From: Thermogemmatispora sp042408735
Lineage (GTDB): Bacteria; Chloroflexota; Ktedonobacteria; Ktedonobacterales; Ktedonobacteraceae
Assembly (NCBI RefSeq): GCF_042408735.1
Contig: NZ_JBHOQV010000047.1
Location: 79,276 to 143,275, forward strand
Length of the DNA: 64,000 nucleotides
Direction: 5' to 3'
Both the position numbers and the translations under genes were made by a program. Positions within the stretch are counted from its first letter, which is position 1, and every line of letters begins with the position of its first letter. A model generated the notes under the pieces. It was not told the origin of the DNA. It saw only the letters and a program-made list of their open reading frames with translations, and did not search any database. Positions 35,823 through 44,201 of the stretch are shown one piece after another.

Positions 35823-36779
35823 TCAGGACATGTATTTCTTGAACCACTCCAGCATCGGCTGTGGGCGGCGCTGGAACTCAAGGTAGCCGTCCCAGCGGGC
35901 CGTGGTGCCGTAGATCCATTGCAGTTTCTTCTCGCCGATGGGAATGTTGTCGAACATGGTCTGTACGTCGCTCGGCTGCGTCAGCACGTCGTCGTGGACC
36001 TGGTAGAGGAACGTGGGGATGCGGACACGCTTCGCCCACTCCCTCGGATCTATTTGTGCGAACCCGATGCCCGTGCGCAACACGATGCGCTGTTCCAGGT
36101 CCTGGATGCGGTTAGCTGGAACTCCCGCCAGAGCCAAGTGATGCGCGAGGATGATCTGTGGAGTCACGGGCTGAGGTGCGACCAGGCAGCGCACCTCGTT
36201 GAACACCTCGGGAAACTGCGTCATCGCAGAGAAGGTGGAGTTGCAGCCCAGGCAGCGGCTGAAGAGGCCAATCGTCATGTCCCGCGTCTGGTCGCGGTTA
36301 CGGACGTACTGCAACGAGCCGACGACATCACGCGCCTCAAAAATGCCGCTGGACACGATGCCGCCGTTGGCCGCGCCACTGAAACCGTGGTTGCGTAGGT
36401 CATAGGTCAGGACGTTGTACCCAGCATCATGAAGGATCTTGTAGTCCGGGAGGAAGTTGACCTCGAAGCCGTTCCCGCTGGACGCCCACACCGAGTGCCA
36501 CGGCTCGAACTGCGTGGGTAGCCCGGATCGGCTGAACCCCATCGGGTGATTGGCAATGATGAGCTTGCTGGACCCGGCTGCTGGGATGAACCAGCCCTCC
36601 AGTGGGACTCCATCGAGAGATGGAAAGGTGACATCCTCATAGTCGAGGTTCTGCTCCGAGGGAGAGTGCAAGACCGGTGACCGCTGCGGCTGGCCGAACC
36701 TCTCGGTAAACCGCAGCAGCACGTCATTGATGTGATCATTGGAGAGTCGAGGTGCTTCGTTTGTTGTTACTTCAGTCAT
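35823..36779 (-). CDS. Alpha/beta hydrolase with Cys in the nucleophile elbow
   Basis: The 318-aa hydrolase-fold protein has TFPSLDGVPLEGWFIPAA at the start of the core, YNVLTYDLRNHGFSG, and an elbow reading LFSRCLGCNS, where Cys replaces the usual Ser of GxSxG. VHDD supplies an acid. No clear catalytic His is seen near the C-terminus (TTARWDGYLEF). This fits uncharacterised dienelactone-hydrolase-like proteins. ATG 36779 is preferred to an upstream in-frame start because of its AAAGGA site and position. It follows the NmrA-like gene by 28 nt in the same operon, opposite a TetR gene. Confidence 0.7.
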   Translation of the reverse strand: MTEVTTNEAPRLSNDHINDVLLRFTERFGQPQRSPVLHSPSEQNLDYEDVTFPSLDGVPLEGWFIPAAGSSKLIIANHPMGFSRSGLPTQFEPWHSVWASSGNGFEVNFLPDYKILHDAGYNVLTYDLRNHGFSGAANGGIVSSGIFEARDVVGSLQYVRNRDQTRDMTIGLFSRCLGCNSTFSAMTQFPEVFNEVRCLVAPQPVTPQIILAHHLALAGVPANRIQDLEQRIVLRTGIGFAQIDPREWAKRVRIPTFLYQVHDDVLTQPSDVQTMFDNIPIGEKKLQWIYGTTARWDGYLEFQRRPQPMLEWFKKYMS

Positions 36780-36807
36780 CTGGTGGTCCTTTCGTTTGCG
36801 GTGGTGC

Positions 36808-37692
36808 TCAGGCCAGGATAGCTGGCCTGAGCACTTCCTCACACCACTGCCGGAAGCTCGTGGGAGTGGTGGACTCGGGGGCACGCGGCTCGGCGGTGGC
36901 GAGTCCCTGATCGTAGGCCGCCATCATATCGACCAGGGCTTGCGCCATAGCGTCGGATCTGCCGAATCTGGTCAGCGTGGCCTTCAAAGCTTCGCCGGGG
37001 ATTTGTTGGTAATGCACTGGCCTGCCTAGCACCTCGGACATGATCTGTGCCATGTCGTTGTAGGAGATGTCCTCAGGACCGAGCACCGGGCGACTTGCGA
37101 CTCCGCTCCAGGAGTGATCGAGCAGCAACCCAGCGGCAACGGTGGCGATATCGCGGGTGGCGCAGGTTGGCTGCTTGAGGTCCCCAGATATCATATCGAA
37201 GAACATGCCCTGGTTCTTGATCGACTCGACTTGACGGAGCAGGTTATCCATGAAAGGGGCCGCTGCCAGAGCACAGTAACTGACCCCCGTACTTGCGATC
37301 AGGTCATCCATAGCCAGCGATGCCGCGACATTGCCAGCCTTCCCGGACACGGCTGCCCCACGACCGAAGGCCGAGACGCCGACCACCCGCTTGACCTCCT
37401 GACTCTTGAAGGCGTCGCACGCCGGTCGGCTGAAACCCACGTAGGCGGCCTCGACGCTCTCGGCGCGAGGGTCCGGGGGTACAAGCCAGAACACGCTGTC
37501 TGCGCCTTTGAACGCCCTGGTGACGACATCGAGGTCGCCGTGCGATCCCTGCACGACTTCGACGCGCTCGCGCTCGCGCGGGGACAGACGGGAGGGATCG
37601 CGCACGATCACGCGGATCGGCTCGTCGTGATCGAGCAGGTTGTTGAGAACTTGATGGCCAATCTGACCGGTGGGAGTTGTTATGACAATCAT
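36808..37692 (-). CDS. NmrA-like NAD(P)-binding oxidoreductase
   Basis: The 294-aa protein begins ITTPTGQIGHQVLNNLL, a Rossmann GxxGxxG-type motif of atypical short-chain dehydrogenases. It continues with IRVIVRDPSRL, ADSVFWLVPP and GVSAFGRGAA, as in the NmrA/azoreductase-like (QOR2, AzoB) group. The family binds NAD(P)(H) and acts as quinone/azo reductase or redox sensor. GGAGGTGG sits about 6 nt before ATG 37692. It is divergent from the TetR gene, which probably controls it. Confidence 0.8.
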   Translation of the reverse strand: MIVITTPTGQIGHQVLNNLLDHDEPIRVIVRDPSRLSPRERERVEVVQGSHGDLDVVTRAFKGADSVFWLVPPDPRAESVEAAYVGFSRPACDAFKSQEVKRVVGVSAFGRGAAVSGKAGNVAASLAMDDLIASTGVSYCALAAAPFMDNLLRQVESIKNQGMFFDMISGDLKQPTCATRDIATVAAGLLLDHSWSGVASRPVLGPEDISYNDMAQIMSEVLGRPVHYQQIPGEALKATLTRFGRSDAMAQALVDMMAAYDQGLATAEPRAPESTTPTSFRQWCEEVLRPAILA

Positions 37693-37956
37693 GAAAACCA
37701 CCTCCAGGAGAGAGATTGCGTAATGACTATTGCTTGCATTTCGATAGTCCTTCCTACATTTTTGTGTGCTCTCGCTGCGGCGAACATACCTTGCCGGGGC
37801 AGGAGCCCCTGCATCTGATGGCTGCCGCATCTATCGAGTGGACAGAAGTATGTCGGATAGACAACGTGGTTATCTAACCAACACTTTCGTGTATCCTACA
37901 CAGTAGGAATAGTAAGCTGTCTCTGAACTGAAAGCAATCAGCAAACAGGCCGGATC

Positions 37957-37970
37957 GTTGTGTAGACAAC
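37957..37970. promoter_or_regulatory. Candidate TetR operator
   Basis: GTTGTGTAGACAAC has 5-bp inverted arms. Its right half, TAGACAAC, recurs at 37858-37865 in the same 343-bp divergent intergenic region (37693-38035). It is a plausible repressor site for the flanking TetR/NmrA pair. Confidence 0.4.
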
Positions 37971-38035
37971 ACCAGAGAGTAACTGTTGCTTTTCAGAGGG
38001 AGATGATGAGGAAATTACCCGGGTAAGGAGAGAAC

Positions 38036-38632
38036 ATGACCACGCCAGCTCATGAGAACGATCCACGGGTCAAACGGACCCGTCAGTCGTTGCTGCAAGC
38101 GTTCATCTCATTACTTGAAGAACGACACAACATTCACTCTATCTCAGTGCAAGACATCACAGAACGAGCAACGGTTAATCGATCAACCTTTTATGCCCAC
38201 TTTGAAGACAAATACGCCCTCTTAGAGGTCTGGATGCGCGAGAAGTTTCACCACACATTGGAGAGCCAGCTTCCCGCTACATCCACTTTGCAGACGAGTA
38301 CCTTGCGCCTGCTTATTCTCGCCGTGTTCGATTTTCTTGCCCTCTGGCAGTATCACCTCAAGCCAGCCGATAGGCAGTTTGTGCCGTTCTTCGAGGTCGC
38401 TTTGCAGCAAGAACTCCAGGAAGTCCTTCTGCACTGGTTGAACCAGGCCCCATCGTCGGTGCCCATCTGCCAGGAAACAGGAGAAATCACAGCGCAGGTC
38501 ATCAGTTGGGCCATCTTCGGTCCCGCAGTGCAGTGGAGCCGGGGAGACCAGACCATCACGAAAGACATGATGGCTCAGCACGTTTTGGACGTTGTGATTG
38601 CTGGCTTGTCACCTGTTGTCACTGTTACTTGA
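38036..38632 (+). CDS. TetR/AcrR-family regulator
   Basis: The 198-aa protein has the TetR HTH at residues 12-58 (RVKRTRQSLLQAFISLLEE, VQDITERATVNRSTFYAHFE, DKYALLEVW) and a helical C-terminal ligand/dimer domain close to the TetR_C_33-like group. AAGGAG lies 8 nt before ATG 38036. It is likely an autorepressor that also represses the divergent NmrA/hydrolase operon in response to a small hydrophobic or electrophilic compound. The ligand is not deducible. Confidence 0.88.
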   Translation: MTTPAHENDPRVKRTRQSLLQAFISLLEERHNIHSISVQDITERATVNRSTFYAHFEDKYALLEVWMREKFHHTLESQLPATSTLQTSTLRLLILAVFDFLALWQYHLKPADRQFVPFFEVALQQELQEVLLHWLNQAPSSVPICQETGEITAQVISWAIFGPAVQWSRGDQTITKDMMAQHVLDVVIAGLSPVVTVT

Positions 38633-39282
38633 CCGATGCTCTAGGGCATCTGCTGGTACATAGAGATGGAACCCGCGCTGCAGTGCAGCAGAGCCCAGTG
38701 AGACCCAGAGGCGTGTCTTTCTGGAGCGGTGGCTTGGCCAGCTCGTCTGGTTGACTTGCCACGCACGGCTTCCAAAAACAAAAAAAAGGTCTAGCTCAGC
38801 TGCTAGGGACTCAGGGACACGTGTCGCCCAGGACCGGTCCGGACCGGTCCTGGCGAGGCGAGGCAAGGCGAGGCAAGGCAAGACCAGCCAGCGGACACAG
38901 CACAGCTCGCCTGTGCTCCCTCACCTGAGAGCAAGCAAGCAAGCAAGAAGCACAGGGAAGCTTTCGGCCAAGAAGGCCAAGAAGGCCAAGAAGGACAGCC
39001 TCCTTTGCCGTCCTGATCCTACAAAGGGGGGGAGCGGCAAGCAGCATCTTGTCGCTCCCCGCTGTAGGATGGCGAGAGGGATGGCGAGAGGCGAGCGAGA
39101 GAGACGTGGGAGGTGGGTGGGAGGTGGGAGTCTGCCTGCTGGGACTGGCATGTGATCCCCTTTGATCTCCGGCCTAGCCCAGCCCAGCCCGGCCCGCTCG
39201 CTGACCCGCCCGCTCAACGGCTGAAGGCTGCTCTGCGATGGGAAAAGGAGTGGAAGTGGAAGTGGAAGGAAGAGGGAGAGTC
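38633..39282. other. 650-bp low-complexity boundary region of the mobile element
   Basis: No convincing gene. It contains a perfect 26-bp palindrome (38828-38853), arrays of GCGAG/GCAAG pentamers (38854-38885), GCAAG repeats near 38932-38947, a 9-bp tandem (GGCCAAGAA) at about 38965-38995, and a split repeat of AGGATGGCGAGAGG units near 39066-39090. Composition changes here from ordinary chromosome to the repeat-rich style of the element, so the left boundary probably lies within 38.64-38.85 kb. Confidence 0.5.
38828..38853. repeat. Perfect 26-bp palindrome
   Basis: CCA, two tandem GGACCGGTCC decamers and TGG form a perfect 26-bp palindrome, each decamer being palindromic itself. It is followed directly by GCGAG/GCAAG pentamers and could be a recombination, resolution or attachment site at the element edge. 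Confidence 0.7.
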
Positions 39283-40146
39283 TCAGTGGGAGAGAAAGGG
39301 CAGCTCCAGAATCTCCCAGGGCCGGGAAGCGGAGACCAGATACCCTCCATGGCTGATCAGGTGCAGGGTGGCTCCGCCGCCCAGGAACAGCAGCCAGGCC
39401 AGTCGCTCCTGGACCAGATCCTGGGGGCTGGGAGTCGGGTCCATTGGCTGAGACCGTTCGCTCCTCCCCCAATCTCCTGGGGCCCCCAGCACGAGCAGAG
39501 CCGGATCCTCTGCCTGCTGCTGCTGCTCCCACTCGCTCGGCTGGATCACGAGCCAGCTCCAGGAGCATTGCACGTGCTTGTGCCCCTGGCGCATGTCGTC
39601 CACCTCGAACAGGGTCCATCTCCACACCTCGCTGTGAGAGGAGCCAACGAGGAGCCGATTGAGCAAGTCCACCAGGGAGCTGGCTAGCTCCGGGGGAATG
39701 AGGCCGTGCTGAGGGACAAACAACCGATCCCCAGAGGTGTCCCAATAGAGGGCGACGGCGTGTTGAGGGGCAGCTGTGTCCTGCCCCTTGCGGGTGGACA
39801 ACATCTGGGAAAGCACCTGGATCAACGGCTGCAAGGAGAAGCGCAACTGGGACCTCTTCTGCCTCACTGCCAACAGCGCCCACTGCTGTGGCCCAGGCCA
39901 AGGAAACAATCTCGTTTCGTCTGAGCCGCCCAGGGCTGGGATACGGATGAAAGCAGGGGCCGGAAACTCCATCCAGCAATTCCACGGAGGAACGAAGGTC
40001 ATCTCGAACGGCGCATCAACCGGAGCCTCCTGGAAAAGCCACTGCACGGCAGCTCCGGCCCAGATCAGACGAAGCTGCTGGCGAAGCATGGCAGCGTATT
40101 CTGGTTCTTGCTGAAGGGAGGCATAGATGGTAGTATGAGGATCCAT
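39283..40146 (-). CDS. Element-encoded Trp-rich protein 1
   Basis: The 287-aa product has no recognised domain. ATG 40146 has AAGGAGGAAGATC upstream, the same leader sequence as before Trp-rich protein 2. Visible blocks are FVPPWNCWMEFPAPAFIRIP, WALLAVRQKRSQLRFSLQPL, RLFVPQHGLIPPELASSLVD and a C-terminal GGGATLHLISHGGY...WEILEL. The small-G/A x L x L ... W xx LEL ending is shared with Trp-rich proteins 2 and 3, suggesting distant paralogy. It is probably cytoplasmic, with no signal or spans. It is the last gene of the element's leftward block. Confidence 0.6.
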   Translation of the reverse strand: MDPHTTIYASLQQEPEYAAMLRQQLRLIWAGAAVQWLFQEAPVDAPFEMTFVPPWNCWMEFPAPAFIRIPALGGSDETRLFPWPGPQQWALLAVRQKRSQLRFSLQPLIQVLSQMLSTRKGQDTAAPQHAVALYWDTSGDRLFVPQHGLIPPELASSLVDLLNRLLVGSSHSEVWRWTLFEVDDMRQGHKHVQCSWSWLVIQPSEWEQQQQAEDPALLVLGAPGDWGRSERSQPMDPTPSPQDLVQERLAWLLFLGGGATLHLISHGGYLVSASRPWEILELPFLSH

Positions 40147-40285
40147 GATCTTCCTCCTTCCTTCAAGTCTGAGAGGAGTCTGAGAGCAAGGGAGGAAGAG
40201 GAGAGCAGGATGCTCCTCGCCTCTTCCTCCGGCTCTCTGGTGGCTTCGGTTCAGCTCAGCTGAGCGCTTCAGCCGGACTGGAGAG

Positions 40286-41086
40286 CTAGGACAGATCCAG
40301 CTCCCACCAGCCGGCGTCGGTTGGGGAGAGATCCGGCGAATACAGCAGGAGACGCGCACAGCTCCCTGCAATGCGCAAGTACTTGGTATACGCCTCTCCC
40401 TTGGTATCCAGCTCATGGGCCACTTGGCCCCACAGACCCCCTTCAGAACCGGAGCCGGGCCGCACTGTCACTGTTTGGGGGTAGAGCGGCCCCTGCAAGA
40501 CAGGCTGGATTTGTTCCAGCAGGTTGCCCGGAGCGGTCCCTCCAGGAGCTGGAGGGACTCCGAAGCTCCACATCCAGGTCAGTTGCGGCCGTGGGTTCCC
40601 TTCTTGTTCCCCCTCCCTCGGCGAGAAGCACAGCAGCAACCAGCAAGGGGAGAAGGGGCCAACAGCAGTGGCTACAGTCTGCAGCCATTTCCATTGCCAC
40701 TCCGGCAGCCAGTCGGTGGGATCTGCCACTTCGGGTCGAGGAAGAGACAGGAGCGGAAAGCGCTCCTTGGGAGAGGAGAGGATTCCCCAGCAGTAGGAGG
40801 GGGCAGCCTCCTGGGACTGCCGCAGGTTCGACTCCGCGGGCTGGACAACAAATTCGGCCCAGCAAGGCCATCCAAGCAGGGCTGCAAGCACCTCGAGATT
40901 GGGGGGGGACTTCCGTTGAGACCAGCTGTGCTGGCGCTGGGAAACCAGCTGGGCCAGACGATCTGGCTCGAGGGAACTCAACTTGACCCGGACACGCAGC
41001 TTGAGCCAGTCCTTATCCTCCCTGAGGAGTGCGAACAGCCAGGCTGCTGAAGACTGTTGCAGCGTCTCGAGCAATGACAGGGACAT
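40286..41086 (-). CDS. Element-encoded Trp-rich protein 2
   Basis: The 266-aa product starts at ATG 41086, behind GGAGGAAGATC. It shares a WGILS motif (YCWGILSSPKERFPLL) with protein 3, followed in both by a LQxxAxA helix and a WLLL strand (WLQTVATAVGPFSPCWLLLC). It ends CARLLLYSPDLSPTDAGWWE, then LDLS, similar to the ends of proteins 1 and 3. The N-terminal 80 residues are helical and charged (LREDKDWLKLRVRVKLSSLE). No enzyme motif is visible. Function unknown; the conserved leader and location argue for co-expression with its relatives. Confidence 0.6.
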   Translation of the reverse strand: MSLSLLETLQQSSAAWLFALLREDKDWLKLRVRVKLSSLEPDRLAQLVSQRQHSWSQRKSPPNLEVLAALLGWPCWAEFVVQPAESNLRQSQEAAPSYCWGILSSPKERFPLLSLPRPEVADPTDWLPEWQWKWLQTVATAVGPFSPCWLLLCFSPREGEQEGNPRPQLTWMWSFGVPPAPGGTAPGNLLEQIQPVLQGPLYPQTVTVRPGSGSEGGLWGQVAHELDTKGEAYTKYLRIAGSCARLLLYSPDLSPTDAGWWELDLS

Positions 41087-41549
41087 GATCTTCCTCCTTT
41101 CTTCCTCGTGTGCTGACGAGACGCAGCTTGGCTTGATGGATGCAAGAGACACTTCGCTCAGCTCGGCTCAGCTCGGCTCAGCTCGCCAGTCAGGCTCGGG
41201 TCAGCTCGGGTCGGCTCGGCTCGGCTTGCCAAGCTCGTCGACCCGACCCGACCCGACCCGACTCGAGCTGAAGCGAAGCGAAGCGAACCGAGCCGACCCG
41301 AGCGAAGGAACTCGGCCGAGTGGAGGGAAAGCGGCCGACCTGACTCGGCCGGAGGGGAGGGAGATCTTCGCTCCCTCCACAGCCAGTTGAAAGAGGAGAG
41401 CAGGCAGCAGCGAGCAGGGCAGGCAGAAGCGCCCGTGGAGTGGGAAGCGGAGGCAGCTCCCGCCGCGCCGCTGCCTGCGCCCGTGGGAACGGAAAGAAGC
41501 ATAAGGGGGAAGCCGAGTCAGCGACTAGGTGAGGTCGGCTTCCTGCCTG
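41087..41549. other. 460-bp spacer of pentanucleotide repeats
   Basis: From 41155 to about 41290 the sequence is built from CGGCT/CAGCT, CCCGA and GAAGC pentamers in several tracts; further on there is GC-rich DNA without a credible gene. Similar arrays occur in other intergenic gaps of the element. Confidence 0.6.
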
Positions 41550-42161
41550 CTAGGGCTGAGAGGGTTGAGGGGCCGAGCGCCTCTCATGACCGTCATGACT
41601 GTGGGCTGAGCCTGAGGAGCTAGGGGGCTGGGGAGATGAGCTAGAGGGCTGGGGAGAGGTCGTGACAGAGGGAGAGCTAGCAGGGGGGGAGCTAGGGAGA
41701 GGAGGGGAAGATGGGCGCTGGTTCGGAGGCGGCAGCTGCTCCTCCAGCTCGAGGGCGAACTGCGTTCCGAACCCCAGAGCCGCCAGCGCGCGCCCAATGG
41801 CTCCAGTCTCGGCTTTCTCGATAAAATCGGGGAAGCTGGCGGCCTTCTCCGATTTGGTCCCCGTGGCGACGCCACCTCTGCCGTCCTTGACGACAGCCCG
41901 AACGATGACGAAGCCTTTGGCACGGCGGACCATCTTCTCGGTGCGCCGGGTGTCCCGGTTGTAGCCGTAGTACTCCTCTTCGGTCTCCCGATCAAGGTCC
42001 AGATGAACTATCTCTGTCTCAATGGTTCCCTGGGGACAGAGTTCACGGAACCAGACCAGCCGCCACTGCACGGGCAGATAGCGACGATCCTGAACAACGA
42101 TGCACTTATTGGCAAATCGGGTTTCGAGCGTGAGCGGCTTGGGTTCCTGCTTCGGTTCCAT
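41550..42161 (-). CDS. Rad52/Sak-like single-strand annealing protein
   Basis: The 203-aa protein has a conserved core (residues 5-130): RYLPVQWRLVWFRELCPQGT, IETEIVHLDLD, KGFVIVRAVVKDGRGGVATG and SFPDFIEKAETGAIGRALAA, then LGFGTQFALELEE. The EKAETGAIGRALA element is typical of phage and plasmid Rad52/22-type ssDNA-annealing proteins (family recognition by pattern). The last 60 residues are a disordered Pro/Ser tail (PPPNQRPSSPPLPSSPPASS). Start ATG 42161 has GGAGG 7 nt upstream; ATG 42167 would be too close to that site. A role in element recombination or replication is likely. Confidence 0.6.
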   Translation of the reverse strand: MEPKQEPKPLTLETRFANKCIVVQDRRYLPVQWRLVWFRELCPQGTIETEIVHLDLDRETEEEYYGYNRDTRRTEKMVRRAKGFVIVRAVVKDGRGGVATGTKSEKAASFPDFIEKAETGAIGRALAALGFGTQFALELEEQLPPPNQRPSSPPLPSSPPASSPSVTTSPQPSSSSPQPPSSSGSAHSHDGHERRSAPQPSQP

Positions 42162-42222
42162 AGACATTCCTCCGTGGACAGGACTCGGTGGCAGCAAGCG
42201 AGAGGAGAAAGGAAGGAGAGCC

Positions 42223-43086
42223 TTACCCCGTGAACGGCAGCGGGGCCAGCTCGAGTTGACTCCAGCTCGCCTGACCGGTTTCTTGAGGTCCTCCTGGGTC
42301 GGAGTCGGAGCGGTGCAGGTGGCGCAGATCTGGCAGCAGGAGAGCAGCTCCGCTGGAGAGCAGCTGCCAGGTGATGACCAGATAGAGGCACTGACGGGTT
42401 CTGATCTCCCGAATATAGCGCCACATCTGCTCCCAGTCCTGCTGTGGCCACTGGCCCCTCCTCTGTTGGTCTCGGAGCCAGATGTAGTGGGTGTAGCCTC
42501 TTCCGCATGGACCCTCAGCCCAGAGCCGAAATTCGGGCTGCGGACCGCCCTCAAGAGAGAGCCACCAGTGCCAGAAGAGATACCGTTGTGCGCCTGTGAC
42601 TGAGTCTTGCGCTTCTGCCTCGGAAGGATCTAGCTCCCAGAGGAGCCAGAGCCATCCCTGCTTCACAGCATCCCCACAGGCCATCGCAGCCGCGGCATTG
42701 ATCAAAGGCTGCAGAGTGGCAAAGTGGGAGCTGCCGAGATCCCCCAGCAGCATGGAAACCGGGAGAGACAGGATCCCCCACCGAAAGATGTGGATCTCGT
42801 CCTCATCCTGGCTCGCCGTCCCCCACCATTCCCACTCCCACCAACTGACCTCCTGGCAGGGAGGCAGCAGGCGAGAGAAAGCTCTGTTGAGCAGCCACCA
42901 CAACGATGACTCATCGGGGAGAGGATACTGCCACAGCCATAGCCTCTTCTGCTGCGGCCTCTGAAACAGAAGCAAGACAGGACTAGCAAGCACTCGGTGG
43001 CGAGAACGGAGAAGAATCTGTAGAAGAGGATCTAAAGGATATTCCTGCATCAGTCTCCTGGTGAGCGTCTCGAACACGGATTCCAT
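42223..43086 (-). CDS. Element-encoded Trp-rich protein 3
   Basis: The 287-aa product, with AGGAGG 9 nt before ATG 43086, is the richest of the trio in Trp (roughly 9% of residues), with runs such as EVSWWEWEWWGTASQ and YLFWHWWLSLEGG. It shares FRWGILSLP and LQPLINAAAAM...GWLWLLWELD with protein 2, and a C-terminus with SSGAALLLPDL...WSQLEL with all. There is no membrane-helix pattern despite the aromatics. No domain is recognised. It lies just upstream of the annealing-protein gene in the same orientation. Confidence 0.6.
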   Translation of the reverse strand: MESVFETLTRRLMQEYPLDPLLQILLRSRHRVLASPVLLLFQRPQQKRLWLWQYPLPDESSLWWLLNRAFSRLLPPCQEVSWWEWEWWGTASQDEDEIHIFRWGILSLPVSMLLGDLGSSHFATLQPLINAAAAMACGDAVKQGWLWLLWELDPSEAEAQDSVTGAQRYLFWHWWLSLEGGPQPEFRLWAEGPCGRGYTHYIWLRDQQRRGQWPQQDWEQMWRYIREIRTRQCLYLVITWQLLSSGAALLLPDLRHLHRSDSDPGGPQETGQASWSQLELAPLPFTG

Positions 43087-43663
43087 GAAGGTGTTCCTCC
43101 TTTGTTTTTCCCTTTCTTTTTCCTGAGGAAGGAGAGGAGGGAGAGCTACCTTCAACTCTCCCTCCTGTGCGCCGCTTCTTGCGCTTCCTGTTGGGCTTCC
43201 TGCTAGCTGGCTGTTGGTCAGAGCATCGAGACCGAGACCGGGCCCCCAGACCGATCGGTTCTCCTTGAGCAGGGCCAAGCTCCTCCTGGCGGAATCTCAA
43301 GGGTCTGTCCCAGGCCCGACTCTTGCTCTGTTGCTCCTCTGCCCGGCCCAGCTCAGCAGCACTCGGGCCGAGCCGGGATGACTGTGCTTGGTCCAGGACC
43401 GCTAGCTGATCCTGGAGCCGCGCCAGGTGAGCCAGGTGCCGACGAAGCCTCCAGCATTGCATGCTGATGCGAATCAGCAGGATCTGCATGCTGATGCGAA
43501 TCAGCAGGGCCTTCAGCAGTCGGTGTCGGTGGGGGAGATGACTCTGCTGGTGCCGAGTGGGATTGGCAGACCGGTCGTGAGAGGGGCGGCAACGGTGGCG
43601 CTGCCGAGAACGAGAACGAATTGCCTGAAGTGCACCAGCCCGTCGGGGGAAAGCGAATCTCAT
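42983..43663 (-). CDS. Basic Arg/Ser-rich hypothetical protein
   Basis: ATG 43663 has GCAGGAGG 6-10 nt upstream, a strong site. The 226-aa product is very basic at both ends (RSRSRQRHRCRPSHDRS; RKPNRKRKKRRTGGRVEG) with a helical middle (RRHLAHLARLQDQLAVLDQA) and an in-frame tandem duplication (LIRISMQ twice). It overlaps the start of Trp-rich protein 3 by 104 nt in another frame, so its true end may be earlier, or a frameshift may be present. No family is recognised. Confidence 0.4.
   Translation of the reverse strand: MRFAFPRRAGALQAIRSRSRQRHRCRPSHDRSANPTRHQQSHLPHRHRLLKALLIRISMQILLIRISMQCWRLRRHLAHLARLQDQLAVLDQAQSSRLGPSAAELGRAEEQQSKSRAWDRPLRFRQEELGPAQGEPIGLGARSRSRCSDQQPASRKPNRKRKKRRTGGRVEGSSPSSPSSGKRKGKTKEEHLHGIRVRDAHQETDAGISFRSSSTDSSPFSPPSAC
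43458..43508. repeat. 27-bp tandem duplication in the basic protein gene
   Basis: TGCATGCTGATGCGAATCAG (with CAGG following) occurs at 43458-43481 and again at 43485-43508, period 27 bp, so the protein gains nine residues in frame. Each unit holds the near-palindrome CTGATGCGAATCAG. Confidence 0.85.
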
Positions 43664-43898
43664 GAGGTTCCTCCTGCTTGCTTGCTCGTTTGCTTCTTGC
43701 TTTGCTCATGGGGTGCTCGCTGGAGGGAGGCTGGCAAGGAGGCTGGCGAGGCGAGCAAGAAAGAAGGCAGGCATTCCTGCTCGACGAGACGAGAGGGATG
43801 CCTGCCTTCTCTTCCAGTCTGATCTTATCTCTTCTCAGAAAAGCCGCAACAAAGCCTTCATCCTTGCCTCAATCTTCAAGCGAAGCGGACAAGTCCCC

Positions 43899-44201
43899 TC
43901 AACGAGAGGGACGAGAGCGAGACCGCCACTGCTGGGCGAGCAGCATCCCGCTCCTGGGGGAAAAGACAGCAAGCCCTCCAATCACCCACCGCCACCAGGA
44001 GGGAGCCTCTCGCTGGTGCCGCTGGGGCCCAGAAACCCCAGAAACGGACCTGGAACGGGGCTGCCCGTGCCCATCCCGCCCATGCCGGTGCCGGCGGGTA
44101 GCCGGCTGGACAGGAGGCTGATGCGAAAGCTGGATCATCAGCCGGAGGTGCACTTGGGGAGGAGGGAGAGTGGGAACTTGCCCAAACCGCGGGGACTTCA
44201 T
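43899..44201 (-). CDS. Possible 100-aa basic membrane protein
   Basis: ATG 44201 has AAAGGAG 7 nt upstream. The product is rich in Pro, His and Arg at the N-terminus (HQPPVQPATRRHRHGRDGHG) with one hydrophobic stretch (WWRWVIGGLAVFSPRSGMLL). No family is recognised. The good ribosome-binding site is the main support; overlapping frames on both strands are also open. Confidence 0.3.
   Translation of the reverse strand: MKSPRFGQVPTLPPPQVHLRLMIQLSHQPPVQPATRRHRHGRDGHGQPRSRSVSGVSGPQRHQREAPSWWRWVIGGLAVFSPRSGMLLAQQWRSRSRPSR

Noticed and set aside
38854..39090. Tandem repeats that might be taken for a CRISPR array
   Set aside because: Units are 5-14 bp, directly abutting, without spacers of constant size and without cas genes nearby.
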